Shown: one piece after another, positions 21,901 to 31,628 of the stretch
Numbering within the stretch: the stretch's first letter is position 1
Layout of the letters: each line of letters starts with the position of its first letter
NCBI GenBank assembly: GCA_964625125.1
Contig: CAZVAP010000004.1
Location: 1-32,812 of the forward strand
Length of the DNA: 32,812 bases
From: CAZVAP01 sp964625125
GTDB lineage: Bacteria; Patescibacteriota; Gracilibacteria; Absconditabacterales; Absconditicoccaceae
Direction of reading: 5' to 3'
Program-made: the position numbers and the translations under genes
The notes under the pieces: model-generated
The model's database searches: none
Seen by the model: the letters and a program-made list of their open reading frames with translations, nothing else
Told to the model about the DNA's origin: nothing

Positions 21901-24662
21901 GACAAATCATAATTTTTAACTTTATAAGGATCTGATACATCAAGATAATTTTTTACTAAATAAGCAATTTTTTGATAAATATCAAAATTTTTATATAAAC
22001 TACTTAACTCTCCAGATAAAGTAGATTCATAAGGTCTTTCTTTCCATCATAAATTTAGATAATACAACATTTCTGCTATTTTTGCAATTTTTTCATCTCA
22101 CAAATTAGAAACTAGATAATTATCAGGCAATAGTGAATAATTATGAGGTTTATAATCAGAATTAGAAATTTTATCCCAAGCTGATTTATATTGATTATAA
22201 AAAGATTCTTTTTTATCTAATTCTTGTTGTAATTTTTGATTATATTTTTCAACTAGGTCAATTAAATATTGTTTAATAGAATCTGCTATTTCATCCGGGT
22301 TTTTTAAAACTAATTTATTTCATTGTTTTTTATAAACATTCACTGAAAATAAATCAGGATAAGTTAATTTTACTGTATCTCATCAAACACCCAAAAATGA
22401 AATATAATTTTTTTCATCAACTGCCCTTCCCCGAGTAGAAACACTAATTCAAGAAAAAAACTCACTAGTAGGTTGAGTATGCTTTATCCTAGTATCAATA
22501 AATTTGTAAGTTGACACTCTATCCTTTAAATAAGTACAACAGGTAGTATCACTTTCTCATCCACAATCATATTCATATGATTTATACTTTGTTATAGTTA
22601 AAATATTTCAATTTAAAGAAAAATCAGCTGGTTTTTGTGAATTTAACAAAACTCAATTACATTTAGCTGTAGAACCTATCTGAGAAAAATTTTTTAAATA
22701 ATCATAATATGTTCAAGCTATTTTATTTGAACCATCTGCATAATGTTTAATTGAGCAAGTTTCACTTTCAGTATTATAATCATATCATTTAGTATACCAC
22801 TGAGTTTTCCACACACTAGCATAATTAGATATTATAGAAAAAATATTATCAGTTTCATATTTTCTATTGGTATATACAGCTCAAGCTAAATCAAATAAAG
22901 TTCAATCTTTACGAGGAGTTTCTATAGGATGCCAAGCATATTTAAAATTAGAATAATTCAAAGGTAATTTAAAAGTTGCACTACCTACATTATTTATATC
23001 AACATTTAAAGGAGAATACCCTCAATAAATTCTCTTAGCCCAATGAGAAACTGATTCAGAATTATATGACCTTCATTTATCTACACAAGCTCAATAACTT
23101 TTATTACAATTTTTCCTAAAATCATTTCAATCATTAGAAGCTACTCACATTGAATCATATGCTCTATTAGCTTGAATTTGATAAGAAAAAACTCATAAAT
23201 TAGAAAAAATAGATTTTTCTCACCTAGAAGATACTTTATCAAAAGAATCTAAACCAGTAAAATTTTGATATGTTCACCTAAAAATAGTTAAATCTGATAA
23301 CTTATTTATATCAAATACATTTTTTCCAAAAAAGAAAGTTTCATATGTAGATTCACAAGCTGGAATAACGTGATTACCATAACTATCTGTATAGCCATCA
23401 TTATCTCAGTTGATATATCTAACCATAACTGGATAATACATAAAATACTTATTATCCGAGATAGCTTTATCTACTGCTTTTTGAAGATTAGAATTTTCTG
23501 ATTTTATAAAATTAAAAGATAGTGTATCCTTTAAATCTATAGTATTTAATACACTAATTGTTTCATCCAAAGAATATCTTCAAGTAGCTTTTATATTGTC
23601 TGATATGTTAGCTGAATATTCATTTCAAAATAATTGATAAAAATTCTTAAAGAAATTTTGTAAAGCTACTGATAAGTTTTTAGTAGGCATTGACCAATAT
23701 GGATTTTTCTGAGAAAGTGCTTGATTAACTAAGCTTCAAAATTTTTTTGTATAATTTGATACTTTTTTATCATAAGAAGCTAAAAAGTTAGAAAAATCCT
23801 TAACTTTATTAGAATCAAATCACAATAAACTTCATATTAAAGAACTATCAGAAGCAACAGAAACATTATTAGAAGAGCTATTAACTTCTTTAGAAATTTT
23901 TTCCATAGAAGTTTTATTTTGCTTATCAAAGTAATCTAACAATAAAGGAGAAATTTTGTTATAAATTAAATTTTCAGCAAAAACAAGCTTGTTTATATAT
24001 TGTTTCAATAAATCTGTATTTAAACTTTTCCCTAAGCTAACAAAATTGTCATAATAAAATTTTTTATCAACAAAACCTGAAGGATTTGAAGCATAATTTT
24101 TTAATTTCTCAAAAAATTTATGATAATCTTGTATTTTATTAAATTTTATTATTCAATGAGATAACTCAACATCTGAAGGAGTTCAATCATAATAAAAATA
24201 CCTACCACTTAACCTAAAAGAAGGCTTAACCAAATCTACATAAGGATAAACACTAGGATAAATAAAACCATCCTTATTTACAACTGGTAAAGGAATATTT
24301 CAAATTAAAACTATAGTTTTTAAAGAAGAAGTTTTATTCTTTTCTCCTCAAAAATATAAATTTTTTATAGCCTTATAAATATCTACAGCACTTACTAAAC
24401 TAGTATCAATAGGAAAAACTATAGCTTTTGTATTTTTATTTACTTTTTGTACATAACTTGCATACCAGTTTATATCAGATTTATATCTATCAAATACATT
24501 TTTATCAACTAAAATTAAAACTAAATTATCTTTTTGAGATACCTGTTCTGCATATGCAGTATCAACTAAATTAAAGTAAGGAAAATATCAAAAAAGCATT
24601 ACAAAAACATATATTATTACTACAAAAACAGAAAATACTTTTGAAAAAACACCCTTATTCAT
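12933..24662 (-). CDS. Giant secreted surface protein (about 3,900 aa) with FG-GAP/VCBS repeats
   Basis: One frame stays open from ATG 24662 to TAA 12933 when TGA is Gly. It has a signal peptide (VFVVIIYVFVMLFGYF, cut after AYA at about residue 38). Residues 45-150 resemble a Rossmann-like caspase/C25-type peptidase fold: LVLILVDKNVF, LKTIVLIGNIPLPVV at 114-128, then YPYVDL at 139-144. A calcium-loop motif INGDNDGYTD lies near 420. A Cys-containing region follows to about 1,100, then beta-sandwich-like segments. Three FG-GAP/VCBS units lie at about 1,840-1,985 (IDFNNDGQEDL, GDYNGDGYEDL, RDMNNDKKTD), a Pro-rich stretch at about 2,880-2,990, and another VCBS unit near 3,350 (ADLNNDDHTDL). No C-terminal anchor is visible. 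The 100-N gap at 16679-16778 makes length approximate, but both sides share one frame. It is last in an operon, overlapping the 76-aa gene. It is probably an adhesin or host-contact protein. Confidence 0.8.
16679..16778. other. Assembly gap (100 N) inside the giant gene
   Basis: Exactly 100 N, the usual placeholder for an unknown distance. The reading frame fits across it only if the true gap length leaves remainder 1 when divided by 3. The missing segment falls in a stretch just N-terminal to the Pro-rich region. Confidence 0.95.
18723..19140 (-). repeat. Three tandem FG-GAP/VCBS protein repeats within the giant gene
   Basis: Three successive units of about 45 residues share the pattern D-x-N-x-D-x-x-x-D-L followed by a strand-turn-strand ending in Y or F. 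These are IDFNNDGQEDLIIVYNSGKL, then GDYNGDGYEDLYVIFEDGTI, then RDMNNDKKTDIVVNDLVGNI. Such repeats form calcium-binding beta-propeller blades in integrin-like and VCBS proteins. Only three blades are recognisable, so a full seven-bladed propeller would need diverged units around them. Confidence 0.75.
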
Positions 24663-24885
24663 TAGCAATATTATCAGAATTTAAATATTCAAGCCATTTT
24701 TTTTCAAATTTTTCTAAGTCCGGAGTTATAAAGTAACTATTTTTATCATTTCTAGTAGATAGAATTTTTCAAAAAGATTGTTTCATCTCATTTAAAGCTA
24801 ATGAAAAAACATCCATTATAGAAGAAAGCTCAGAAGAAGTTTCTATTTTCTTTTCTAATTCTGCAATTTTATTTTTATTTTCCAT
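24655..24885 (-). CDS. Small coiled-coil protein (76 aa), overlaps the giant gene
   Basis: The 76-residue product has a charged helical N-terminus (KIAELEKKIETSSELSSIMD), a central ALNEMKQSFGKIL and a helical C-terminus ending EKKWLEYLNSDNIANE. There is no signal peptide or membrane segment, so it should be cytoplasmic. Its TAA overlaps the ATG of the giant gene by 8 nt (ATGAATAA), a sign of translational coupling. It starts 7 nt after the stop of the TIM-barrel gene. One TGA (Gly) is present. I recognise no family. The tight coupling suggests a role with the giant protein, such as a chaperone or regulator, but that is inference. Confidence 0.7.
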
Positions 24886-24891
24886 TAATAA

Positions 24892-25674
24892 TTAGTTTAA
24901 TTTTAAATTAACATAATTTTCCAAATAATAAGTTTTACACTTTTTTAGCATTAATTTAACTTTTTCTAAATCAGCCAAATCCTTTTTAGAAATATTAAGC
25001 CTAATTGAAAAATCACCATCAAATTCTAATTGTTTAAGCTTCTTTAAAAACGAAGGTAATTTAAGATTTCCTTCTCATAATGGCAAATGACCTTTTCAGG
25101 TTTTATCCTTGTCAGATAAGTAAACAACCTTTACATAAGGTAATAAATTAGGTAATTTTTTTATCAAAGCTATATCAAATTTTTCTTCTTCTAAATTAGA
25201 TACATCCAATGCAATTTTTAACTTCAAAGTTTTAAAAATCTCAGCAATATTAGTAAATGAATACTTAGGAACTAAGTTTAATAATAAATCTTTAGGAGGA
25301 TTTATTAAAGAAAAAGTTAAATTAGGATAATGGTCTTGATATGCAGGCAAGTTTTCTTCAATAAATTTAGTAGCTCTACGATTATAATACTTTGGAGGGT
25401 TAATAACTATATTTTTACAACCAACTTCTTGTGCTAATGAGATAGCATAGTTTAATTCCTTTTTGTTTAAATTATCTGAAGTTTTTATTATTTTAACAGG
25501 TAATTCGTAATTTTCAACTAATCTCTTTACATACTCAGAATTCCAAGCATCAAAGTTATTCCATAAAGATAAATCAATTCAATCAAATCATAAATCCTTG
25601 GCAACCATAAAAACTATATCAAGTCCATATCAAGACAAAGTATCACTACTTAAAAGAAAATTATTAACTCACAT
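24892..25674 (-). CDS. Xylose isomerase-like TIM-barrel protein (sugar phosphate isomerase/epimerase family)
   Basis: The 260-residue product resembles the AP_endonuc_2 / sugar isomerase superfamily, metal-binding TIM barrels that isomerise sugars or cleave DNA at abasic sites. Visible features are the N-terminal LSSDTLSGYGLD followed by LGFDGIDLSLW, EVGCKNIVINPP at about 88-99, the strand LKIALDVSNLEEE and the C-terminal VVYLSDKDKTGKGHLPLGEG, where the GH-x-P-x-GEG motif is typical of the family. No signal peptide is present. The metal ligands are not all obvious, so the substrate cannot be assigned. It is first in the apparent operon with the 76-aa and giant genes and has a good promoter upstream. 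Confidence 0.75.
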
Positions 25675-25709
25675 TTAATTTTTTATAAAAATTTTAAAAA
25701 CTTTAATTT

Positions 25710-25737
25710 ATTATAAACTTTTTCCTCTAAATTTCAA
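25710..25737 (-). promoter_or_regulatory. Promoter of the TIM-barrel / 76-aa / giant protein operon
   Basis: The minus strand has TTGAAA (25737-25732), a 16-bp spacer and a consensus TATAAT (25715-25710), 36 bp before ATG 25674. It sits right behind the stop of the RNase R gene (25741), so the operon need not depend on read-through. Confidence 0.6.
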
Positions 25738-25740
25738 AAT

Positions 25741-27672
25741 TTAAATTAATTTAAAATTTAATTTCAATGCCTCTTCATCAACTCAGATTAATTCAACATT
25801 AACCTTTTGCCCAACAGTAATAATTTCTCAAGTTTTTAAATTTTTAAATTGTAATATTTCCAAATCAGGCTCCCAAATATTTAATTCTTCTTCATCATTT
25901 ATTAGTTGAACAAATCATTCAGCAGTATTTTCTAGTGCAACAAATATTCAAGTTTGAATCATTCAAGATACCATTCCCTCGAATTTTTCTCAAATTTTAT
26001 CCTTATAGTACTGAACCATAAAATAATCTCTTACTTTCCATTCAAGTTTTTGAGCCTTAATTTCTTGCTCTGAACAATGTTTTGCAATATTTTCTAATTT
26101 TCACTTATAAACACCAAATAATTTAGAAGTAAGTTTTCCATTAATTTTTTGTTTAATAATTCTATGAATTTGATAATCTGGATACCTTCTAATAGGAGAA
26201 GTAAAGTGGCTATAATACTCAAGACCTAATCAAAAATGTCAAAGATTTTTATCTGAATAAATAGCCTTTTGCAAAGTTCTTAAAATAAGTTTTTCTAAAA
26301 TATGCTTTTCTTTATGAGTTTTTACTAACTCAATTAATTCTGAAAATTCTTTAGTATCATAATTTACAAAATTAAAATGTACTCAAAACATATCTAATAT
26401 TTTTTTTAATCTTTCTACATCCTCTGTTTTAGGTTTTTCATGAATTCTGTATAAAAATGGTATTTTAGAAAATTTTTTTGATACACTTTCATTTGCTAAA
26501 ATCATAAACTCCTCAATAAGTTTATTAGATTCATAAATAGGATATGGCTTAAAATCTACAACCTGTAAATTCTCATCTAAAACTATCTTTGTTTCAGGAA
26601 AATCAAATCACAAAACTCATTGTTGCTCTTTATAAGAAGTAATCTTATTTTTTATTTCATAAGCCAAATTTATTTTTTCAATTAATTCTTTAGTAATTTT
26701 TCATCAAAACATTAAAATATCTCATTCTTTCAATTCATTATCGTACATTTGTTGAACTTCCTTATAAGTAAGACGATAATCACTATTAATTACAGATTCA
26801 TAAACTTTTACTTTTTTAACTTTAGCTTGTTCATCAAGTTTCATCTCACAAGTAAGAGTAAGTTTATCAGTATGAGGATTTAAACTACATAAATCATTAG
26901 AAAGTTTTTCAGGCAACATAGGTAAAACCTTATGTGGGAGATATACTGAAGTAGCCCTTAAATATGCTTCATTTTGAGTATTTGAACCAGCTTTAACATA
27001 ATGTGCTACATCTGCAATATGAACATATAAAGTATAACCATCAGAATTTTTCTCAACACTAATAGCATCATCCAAATCCCTAGCATCTTCACCATCAATA
27101 GTAAAAGTAAACAATCCCCTTAAATCTTTTCTTTTAGGAAGTTCTTTATCTACATCATATTTTATTTTATTAACTTCTTTCAAAACATTTTGAGGAAAAT
27201 TAAGCTTAAATCAATACTCTAAAATATAACCATTTATAATAGTTTCTGGATTTGATTTATCTCATAAAATTTCAACTATTTTTCCTTCAGGATTTTTACC
27301 TTCCCATCTTAAAATTCTTACAGCAACTACTTCTCAAGATTTAGCAGAATTAATAAATCTTTCAGGAATAAAAATATCACTTTTAATTGCAGGATTAAAT
27401 GGTTTAACAAATCAACATTTTAAATTTTTAGGTTTTTGAAATTCACCCATTATAAGCCTATCTGCTCTTCTTATAACTTCTAATATTTCAGCTTCAAACT
27501 TTCATTTAAATAATTTTATCTTTGCTCTAACAATATCTTGATCCAAAGCATCTTTTTTATTTTTCCCAAAAACAAAAATATGTTCCTCATAACCAGGAAC
27601 TTCAATAAATCAATATGAACCATTTACTGCTTGAAAAAATTTTCACTCAACAACTTGTCCATCTTTTATCAT
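25741..27672 (-). CDS. rnr: Ribonuclease R / RNase II family 3'-5' exoribonuclease
   Basis: This is a processive 3'-5' exoribonuclease that degrades structured RNA and takes part in rRNA and tRNA turnover, in the cytosol. The 643 residues begin with small OB/cold-shock-like domains (GKFFQAVNGSYGFIEVPG; KCGFVKPFNPAIKSDIFIP). The RNB catalytic domain starts near 185. FTIDGEDARDLDDAIS (about 190-205) supplies the acidic metal ligands, followed by LYVHIADVAHYVKAGS, TSVYLPHKVLPMLPE and LSNDLCSLNP. SHFTSPIRRYPD is the late RNB motif. A C-terminal S1 domain follows (GMIQTGIFVALENTAEGFVQ). The basic tail of E. coli RNase R is absent and the protein is shorter (about 810 there). Many Gly are TGA. Confidence 0.93.
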
Positions 27673-27700
27673 CTAAAAATTTCAACAAATAAAAATTTAA

Positions 27701-27728
27701 TTGTATACTAAACTTTTTTGCTTATATT
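27701..27728 (+). promoter_or_regulatory. Promoter of the glutamate dehydrogenase gene
   Basis: TTGTAT (27701-27706), a 16-bp spacer and TATATT (27723-27728) lie 31 bp before ATG 27760, in the 87-bp region shared with the divergent RNase R gene. Confidence 0.5.
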
Positions 27729-27759
27729 ACAACATATTTTAAATCAATAAAGAAAACAA

Positions 27760-29001
27760 ATGTCAGCTTATGAATCAGCAAAAAAGCAAATTTCAAATGT
27801 TAGCAACCTATTAGAAAAAAAATGAATAAATAAACAATTTCTTAAAGAGTTTATATATCCTGATAGAGTTATTAAAATTAATATACCAGTTAAAATGGAT
27901 AACTGAGAATTAAAAGTCTTCAAAGGATATAGAAGCCAGCATAAAAACTATAGATGACCATATAAGTGATGAATAAGATTTCATCAAAATGTTACATTAG
28001 ATGAAGTAAAAGCATTATCTATTTGGATGACTATAAAAGTAGGTGTAGTAGATTTACCTTTATGATGAGGAAAATGAGGCATTATAGTTAATCCCAAAGA
28101 ACTTTCAGAAAACGAATTAGAACAACTTTCAAGATGATATGTTAGACAACTCTATAGATATTTAGGACCAGATTTTGATGTACCTGCTCCAGATGTAAAT
28201 ACAAATAGTAAAATTATGGCTTGGATGGTAGATGAATACTCACATTTAGTAGGTAAATTTACTCCTGGTGCTTTTACTGGTAAACCTTTAAGCTTATGAG
28301 GTAGTAAATGAAGAAATATTGCTACTTCATTAGGATGACTATATGTGTTACAGACATATTTAAGCAAAAAAAATTTAAGCCTAAAATGAAAAAAAATTGC
28401 AATCCAATGAGCAGGAAATGCAGGATTAAATTTTGCTAAACTTGCAGAAAAAGAATGAGCTATTATCATAGCAATTTCAGATAGTAAAGGATGAATTTAT
28501 AACCCAAATTGACTTAACATAGATAAAATTGAAAAAATTAAAATTAATAAAAAATCAGTAATTGAATTAGAAAATACAGAAAAAATATCAAATAAAGAAA
28601 TTTTAGAATTAAAAGCAGATATATTAGTTTTAGCAGCATTAGAAAATCAAATTACTTTAGAAAATGCTCAAAATATTAAAGCACCTATAATTTTAGAGCT
28701 AGCAAATTGACCTATTAACCCAGAAGCTGAAAATATTTTGTTTTCATCAGGAATTACAATAATACCTGATATTTTAGCAAATGCAGGATGAGTAACCGTA
28801 AGCTACTTTGAACAAGTTCAATGAAATATGAACTATTATTGGTCTGAAGATGAGGTTTACAATAGATTAAAAACTATTATGGTTAAATCTACAGAACAAG
28901 TAATAAAAACAGCTCAAGAATTAAACATAGATTTTAGAAAAAGTTCTTATTTAATAAGTTTAGAAAGACAATATGAAGCTTGGAAATTTAGAAAAAGGTA
29001 A
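27760..29001 (+). CDS. gdhA: Glutamate dehydrogenase (Glu/Leu/Phe/Val dehydrogenase family)
   Basis: The enzyme interconverts glutamate and 2-oxoglutarate plus ammonium with NAD(P)H, in the cytosol. The 413 residues match the hexameric family. Substrate-binding segments are GYRSQHKNYRGPYKGGIRFH (56-75) and LPLGGGKGGI at 99-108, with the catalytic Lys at 105. PDVNTNSKIMAWMVDEYS and GKPLSLGGSKGRNIATSLGG follow. The Rossmann dinucleotide fold has GAGNAG in IAIQGAGNAGLNFAKLA. C-terminal signatures are ELANGPINPEAENIL and PDILANAGGVTVSYFEQVQ. TGA gives glycines in the active-site loops. Cofactor preference cannot be fixed from motif reading. It stands alone, divergent from rnr, with its own promoter, and would link amino-acid scavenging with 2-oxoglutarate or ammonium. 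Confidence 0.95.
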
Positions 29002-29004
29002 AAC

Positions 29005-29032
29005 TTGTAAAATTTACTAGGATTTTTATAAT
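29005..29032 (+). promoter_or_regulatory. Promoter of the Asn/Gln-rich protein and tsaE
   Basis: TTGTAA (29005-29010), a 16-bp spacer and a consensus TATAAT (29027-29032) start 4 bp after the gdhA stop and end 29 bp before ATG 29062. Confidence 0.55.
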
Positions 29033-29061
29033 TTTATAGTTTTTAAAACTAATTTTGAGAT

Positions 29062-30833
29062 ATGAAATTATTACTCTTAATCATTTTAAGTTTATTCCTA
29101 GTAAATTTTAGTTTCTGAGAAAAACTAGATTTTACTGAACTTGAAGATACCTTATATTCTACCAATTCAGAATTTAACATTTACAAAAAAATTTCAGACT
29201 TTTATGAAAATTCACTATCAAATATTGATAATCAAGCCTATCAAAAAGTAGCACAACAAGTATGAGTAGATGTTGACACCCTAAAATTAATTATAAATCA
29301 ACAAGAATTTCAATACTGCTCTAAAATTCCTCCTTATANNNNNNNNNNNNNNNNNNNNNNNNNNNNNNNNNNNNNNNNNNNNNNNNNNNNNNNNNNNNNN
29401 NNNNNNNNNNNNNNNNNNNNNNNNNNNNNNNNNNNNNNAAAGAAAACATAGAAAATTGTTATACTAAGCTAATAAGAAAAATAAACAATGAAAAGGAAAT
29501 TTTACTTGGAGAAACTTCCATAAAAGTAAATAAAATCTTTACTCCAAATAACTTATCTGATAACAAAAAAGACAATTGACCATATGACCTTCTAGTAGAT
29601 ATAAACAAAATTTCAGATATGTTATTTAAAAAATGAATAAAAAAAGAAAATATAAAGTACTGAAAAATAAATATGAAACCGAGTTTACTCAAAAAATCTC
29701 ACATTCCTGATAATATCATAAAAGACTATTTCTGACCAAATACAAACTTATCATCAAACAATCAAAATCCAAATACAAACCAAAATAATCAAAATCATCA
29801 AAATAGCAAAAATAATAACAACAAAGACCAACAAAACACAAAAAATAATCAAAATCCAAATAGTAGTACAAATTTATCAAATTTTCAAAAAGACAATTTA
29901 ATAAATCAAAATCCAAACTTTCAAATTTGAAATATATGTTCAAATTCAAATAATAAAAACTTCAATAACAATCAAAAAGAAAATACAAGCTACAGTTCAG
30001 TTACACCACCAAAAAGTTGAAGTTCTCTTAATCCAAGCAATTCTGATAGCCAATGATTTGATGTGTTCAAATCAAATGGAAATCAAAAATGAGCATTGAT
30101 AACTACATCTCAAACTGGATTAAATAATTTACTGAATCCAGTTAATAATTTATCAAATACAGCAAAACAGAAAATTAAAGCTTTACTTGAGGAAGGAAAG
30201 CCTGTTTGTTGAGCAGATAATAAAAATATACTTTCAGTGTGTTTGCAATTAATTCCATCTTGACCAAGATGACCTGTAGGAGGAACTACAAGAGTTAATT
30301 CAGTTAAAGACATAATTACTATGATTGATAATGTTTTAAAAGATATAAAACAAAGCTTTATTATACCTGCAGGACATTGAGATGAAGCATTAGATATAGA
30401 TTTTAAGCATATTAAATTTGATAAAATAATAGCTTTCGATATTGTTTTACAGAAAAAACCTGTATTCCAATACAAAAGAAATCAAAAAGAAAAATTAGAA
30501 CAAGAAAACAAACCCGATACTCAAAATCTTGAAGATACACCAAGACAGTTAGCAAACATTTACACTGCTATAGGAATAGCAAATGCTAATTCAAAATATG
30601 CTGATACTCAAAAATACTTATTTACAAATCTAGACAATGCTAAATTATCAAATTGGAGCAATGGAGAATCTAACTTATGAAAGAAAAATACAAATCAATG
30701 AGATTGAAGACAAACAATGATAGAAGATTTATTGCAATTTGTAGATTTAAATAACAAAATGTTTAAAAACCTATACAATATAATCAACAATTTTTATCAA
30801 GCCTCTCAAACTTTAGTTGCAAAATCAAAATAA
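29062..30833 (+). CDS. Secreted Asn/Gln-rich protein of unknown function, interrupted by an assembly gap
   Basis: The N-terminus is a signal peptide (MKLLLLIILSLFLVNFSFG, likely cut before EK). About 92 residues are readable before the 100-N gap at 29339-29438. After it a frame stays open to TAA 30833. The two sides are in different frames relative to the placeholder, which only requires a true gap length leaving remainder 2 on division by 3. Joining them as one gene is inferred from strand and spacing. After the gap come about 110 moderately charged residues. Then follows a low-complexity stretch of about 120 residues dominated by Asn, Gln and Ser (about 29750-30060). A folded-looking C-terminal domain comes last (VCLQLIPSGPRGPVGGTTRV, FIIPAGHGDEALDIDF). 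No family is recognised. Its stop overlaps the tsaE start (TAATG). Confidence 0.7.
29339..29438. other. Assembly gap (100 N) inside the Asn/Gln-rich protein gene
   Basis: Exactly 100 N, a placeholder. It falls in coding sequence; its true length is unknown. Confidence 0.95.
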
Positions 30834-31237
30834 TGCAAATAAATATCAAAAATATTGAAGAATTAAAAAATTTTATCCAAAATCTATTAAATAAAGGATA
30901 CTCTAAATTTTTACTAAAATGAGATCTTTGAGCAGGGAAAACAGAATTCACTAAACAACTAGCTAATTTAATTGGAATTAAAAATATAACCTCCCCTACA
31001 TATACTTACATTAATATTTATGAAAACAAACTTTTACACTGAGATTTTTATAGGATTAATTCTGAAGCAGAATTCTTAAACTTATGAATTTTAGATGAAA
31101 TAGATAATTATCCATTCATTTGTATAGAATGGCCAAAATTTGAGAAATATTATGCTGATCCTAACTATCTTGTAGTAGAAATTAAAAAAAATCCAGATCA
31201 ATCAAGACTAATAAAATATTTTCCATATAAAAACTAA
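30833..31237 (+). CDS. tsaE: tRNA threonylcarbamoyladenosine biosynthesis ATPase TsaE
   Basis: TsaE is the P-loop ATPase that drives the TsaB-TsaD complex in making t6A at position 37 of ANN-decoding tRNAs. The 134 residues carry Walker A GDLGAGKT at 30-37, with both Gly30 and Gly33 as TGA codons. They also carry the switch-like SPTYTYINIYE (about 54-64), the family HGDFYRI (69-75) and the IEWP motif at 98-101, all diagnostic for TsaE. Length is slightly under the usual 150. It is translationally coupled to the secreted protein upstream (TAATG). It is convergent with fluC, overlapping its stop by 4 bp. The partners TsaB, TsaC and TsaD are not in the window. Confidence 0.93.
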
Positions 31238-31614
31238 GCTATATTTTTACCTATAAATTTAACCAGATAAAAACCTAATCCAGCTAATAAAATTGTTCAA
31301 ATTAAATTTAAAGAAATATTTAAAACAAAATGATGATAGTTTCATCTATCCAACATAAAAAATGATTCCAAAGCAAAAGTAGAAAAAGTTGTTAAAGCAC
31401 CCAAAAATCAGGTAACTATCATAGATTTATAATATGGATTTATTGCAACATACTCAAATATACCAAATAAAACTCAAATTATAAAACTACCAGTTAAATT
31501 AACAATTAATGTTCAAAATGGGAAATGTGGACCAAATAAAAAAGCTCATAATTTAGTCACATAAAACCTACTTATAGCACCTAAAAAACCTCATAATCCC
31601 ACCCAAAACCACAT
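31234..31614 (-). CDS. crcB: Fluoride ion channel FluC (CrcB)
   Basis: FluC is a small dual-topology membrane protein that dimerises into a fluoride-selective channel and removes cytosolic fluoride. The 126 residues have four hydrophobic helices and the family signatures. These are GGFLGAISRFY near the N-terminus, FPFGTLIVNLTGSFIIG (about 37-53) with the conserved pore Asn, and GFLGALTTFSTFALE (about 73-87) with the TTFSTF motif that lines the pore and holds the central sodium. It follows folA by 14 bp on the same strand and has no separate promoter or fluoride riboswitch that I can see. It ends in TAG. Confidence 0.93.
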
Positions 31615-31628
31615 TTTAAATTTTATAA

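Noticed and set aside
29716..29949. Minus-strand ORF rich in Tyr, Phe and Asp
   Set aside because: It is the reverse of the Asn/Gln-rich coding stretch; the + strand frame is open far beyond it on both sides.
29750..30000. Recurring CAAAATCC-type words resembling a repeat array
   Set aside because: The spacing is irregular and follows Asn/Gln/Pro codons. There are no conserved direct repeats with unique spacers, so it is not CRISPR.
31615..31628. Fluoride riboswitch ahead of the FluC gene
   Set aside because: Only 14 bp separate it from folA, too short for the aptamer.
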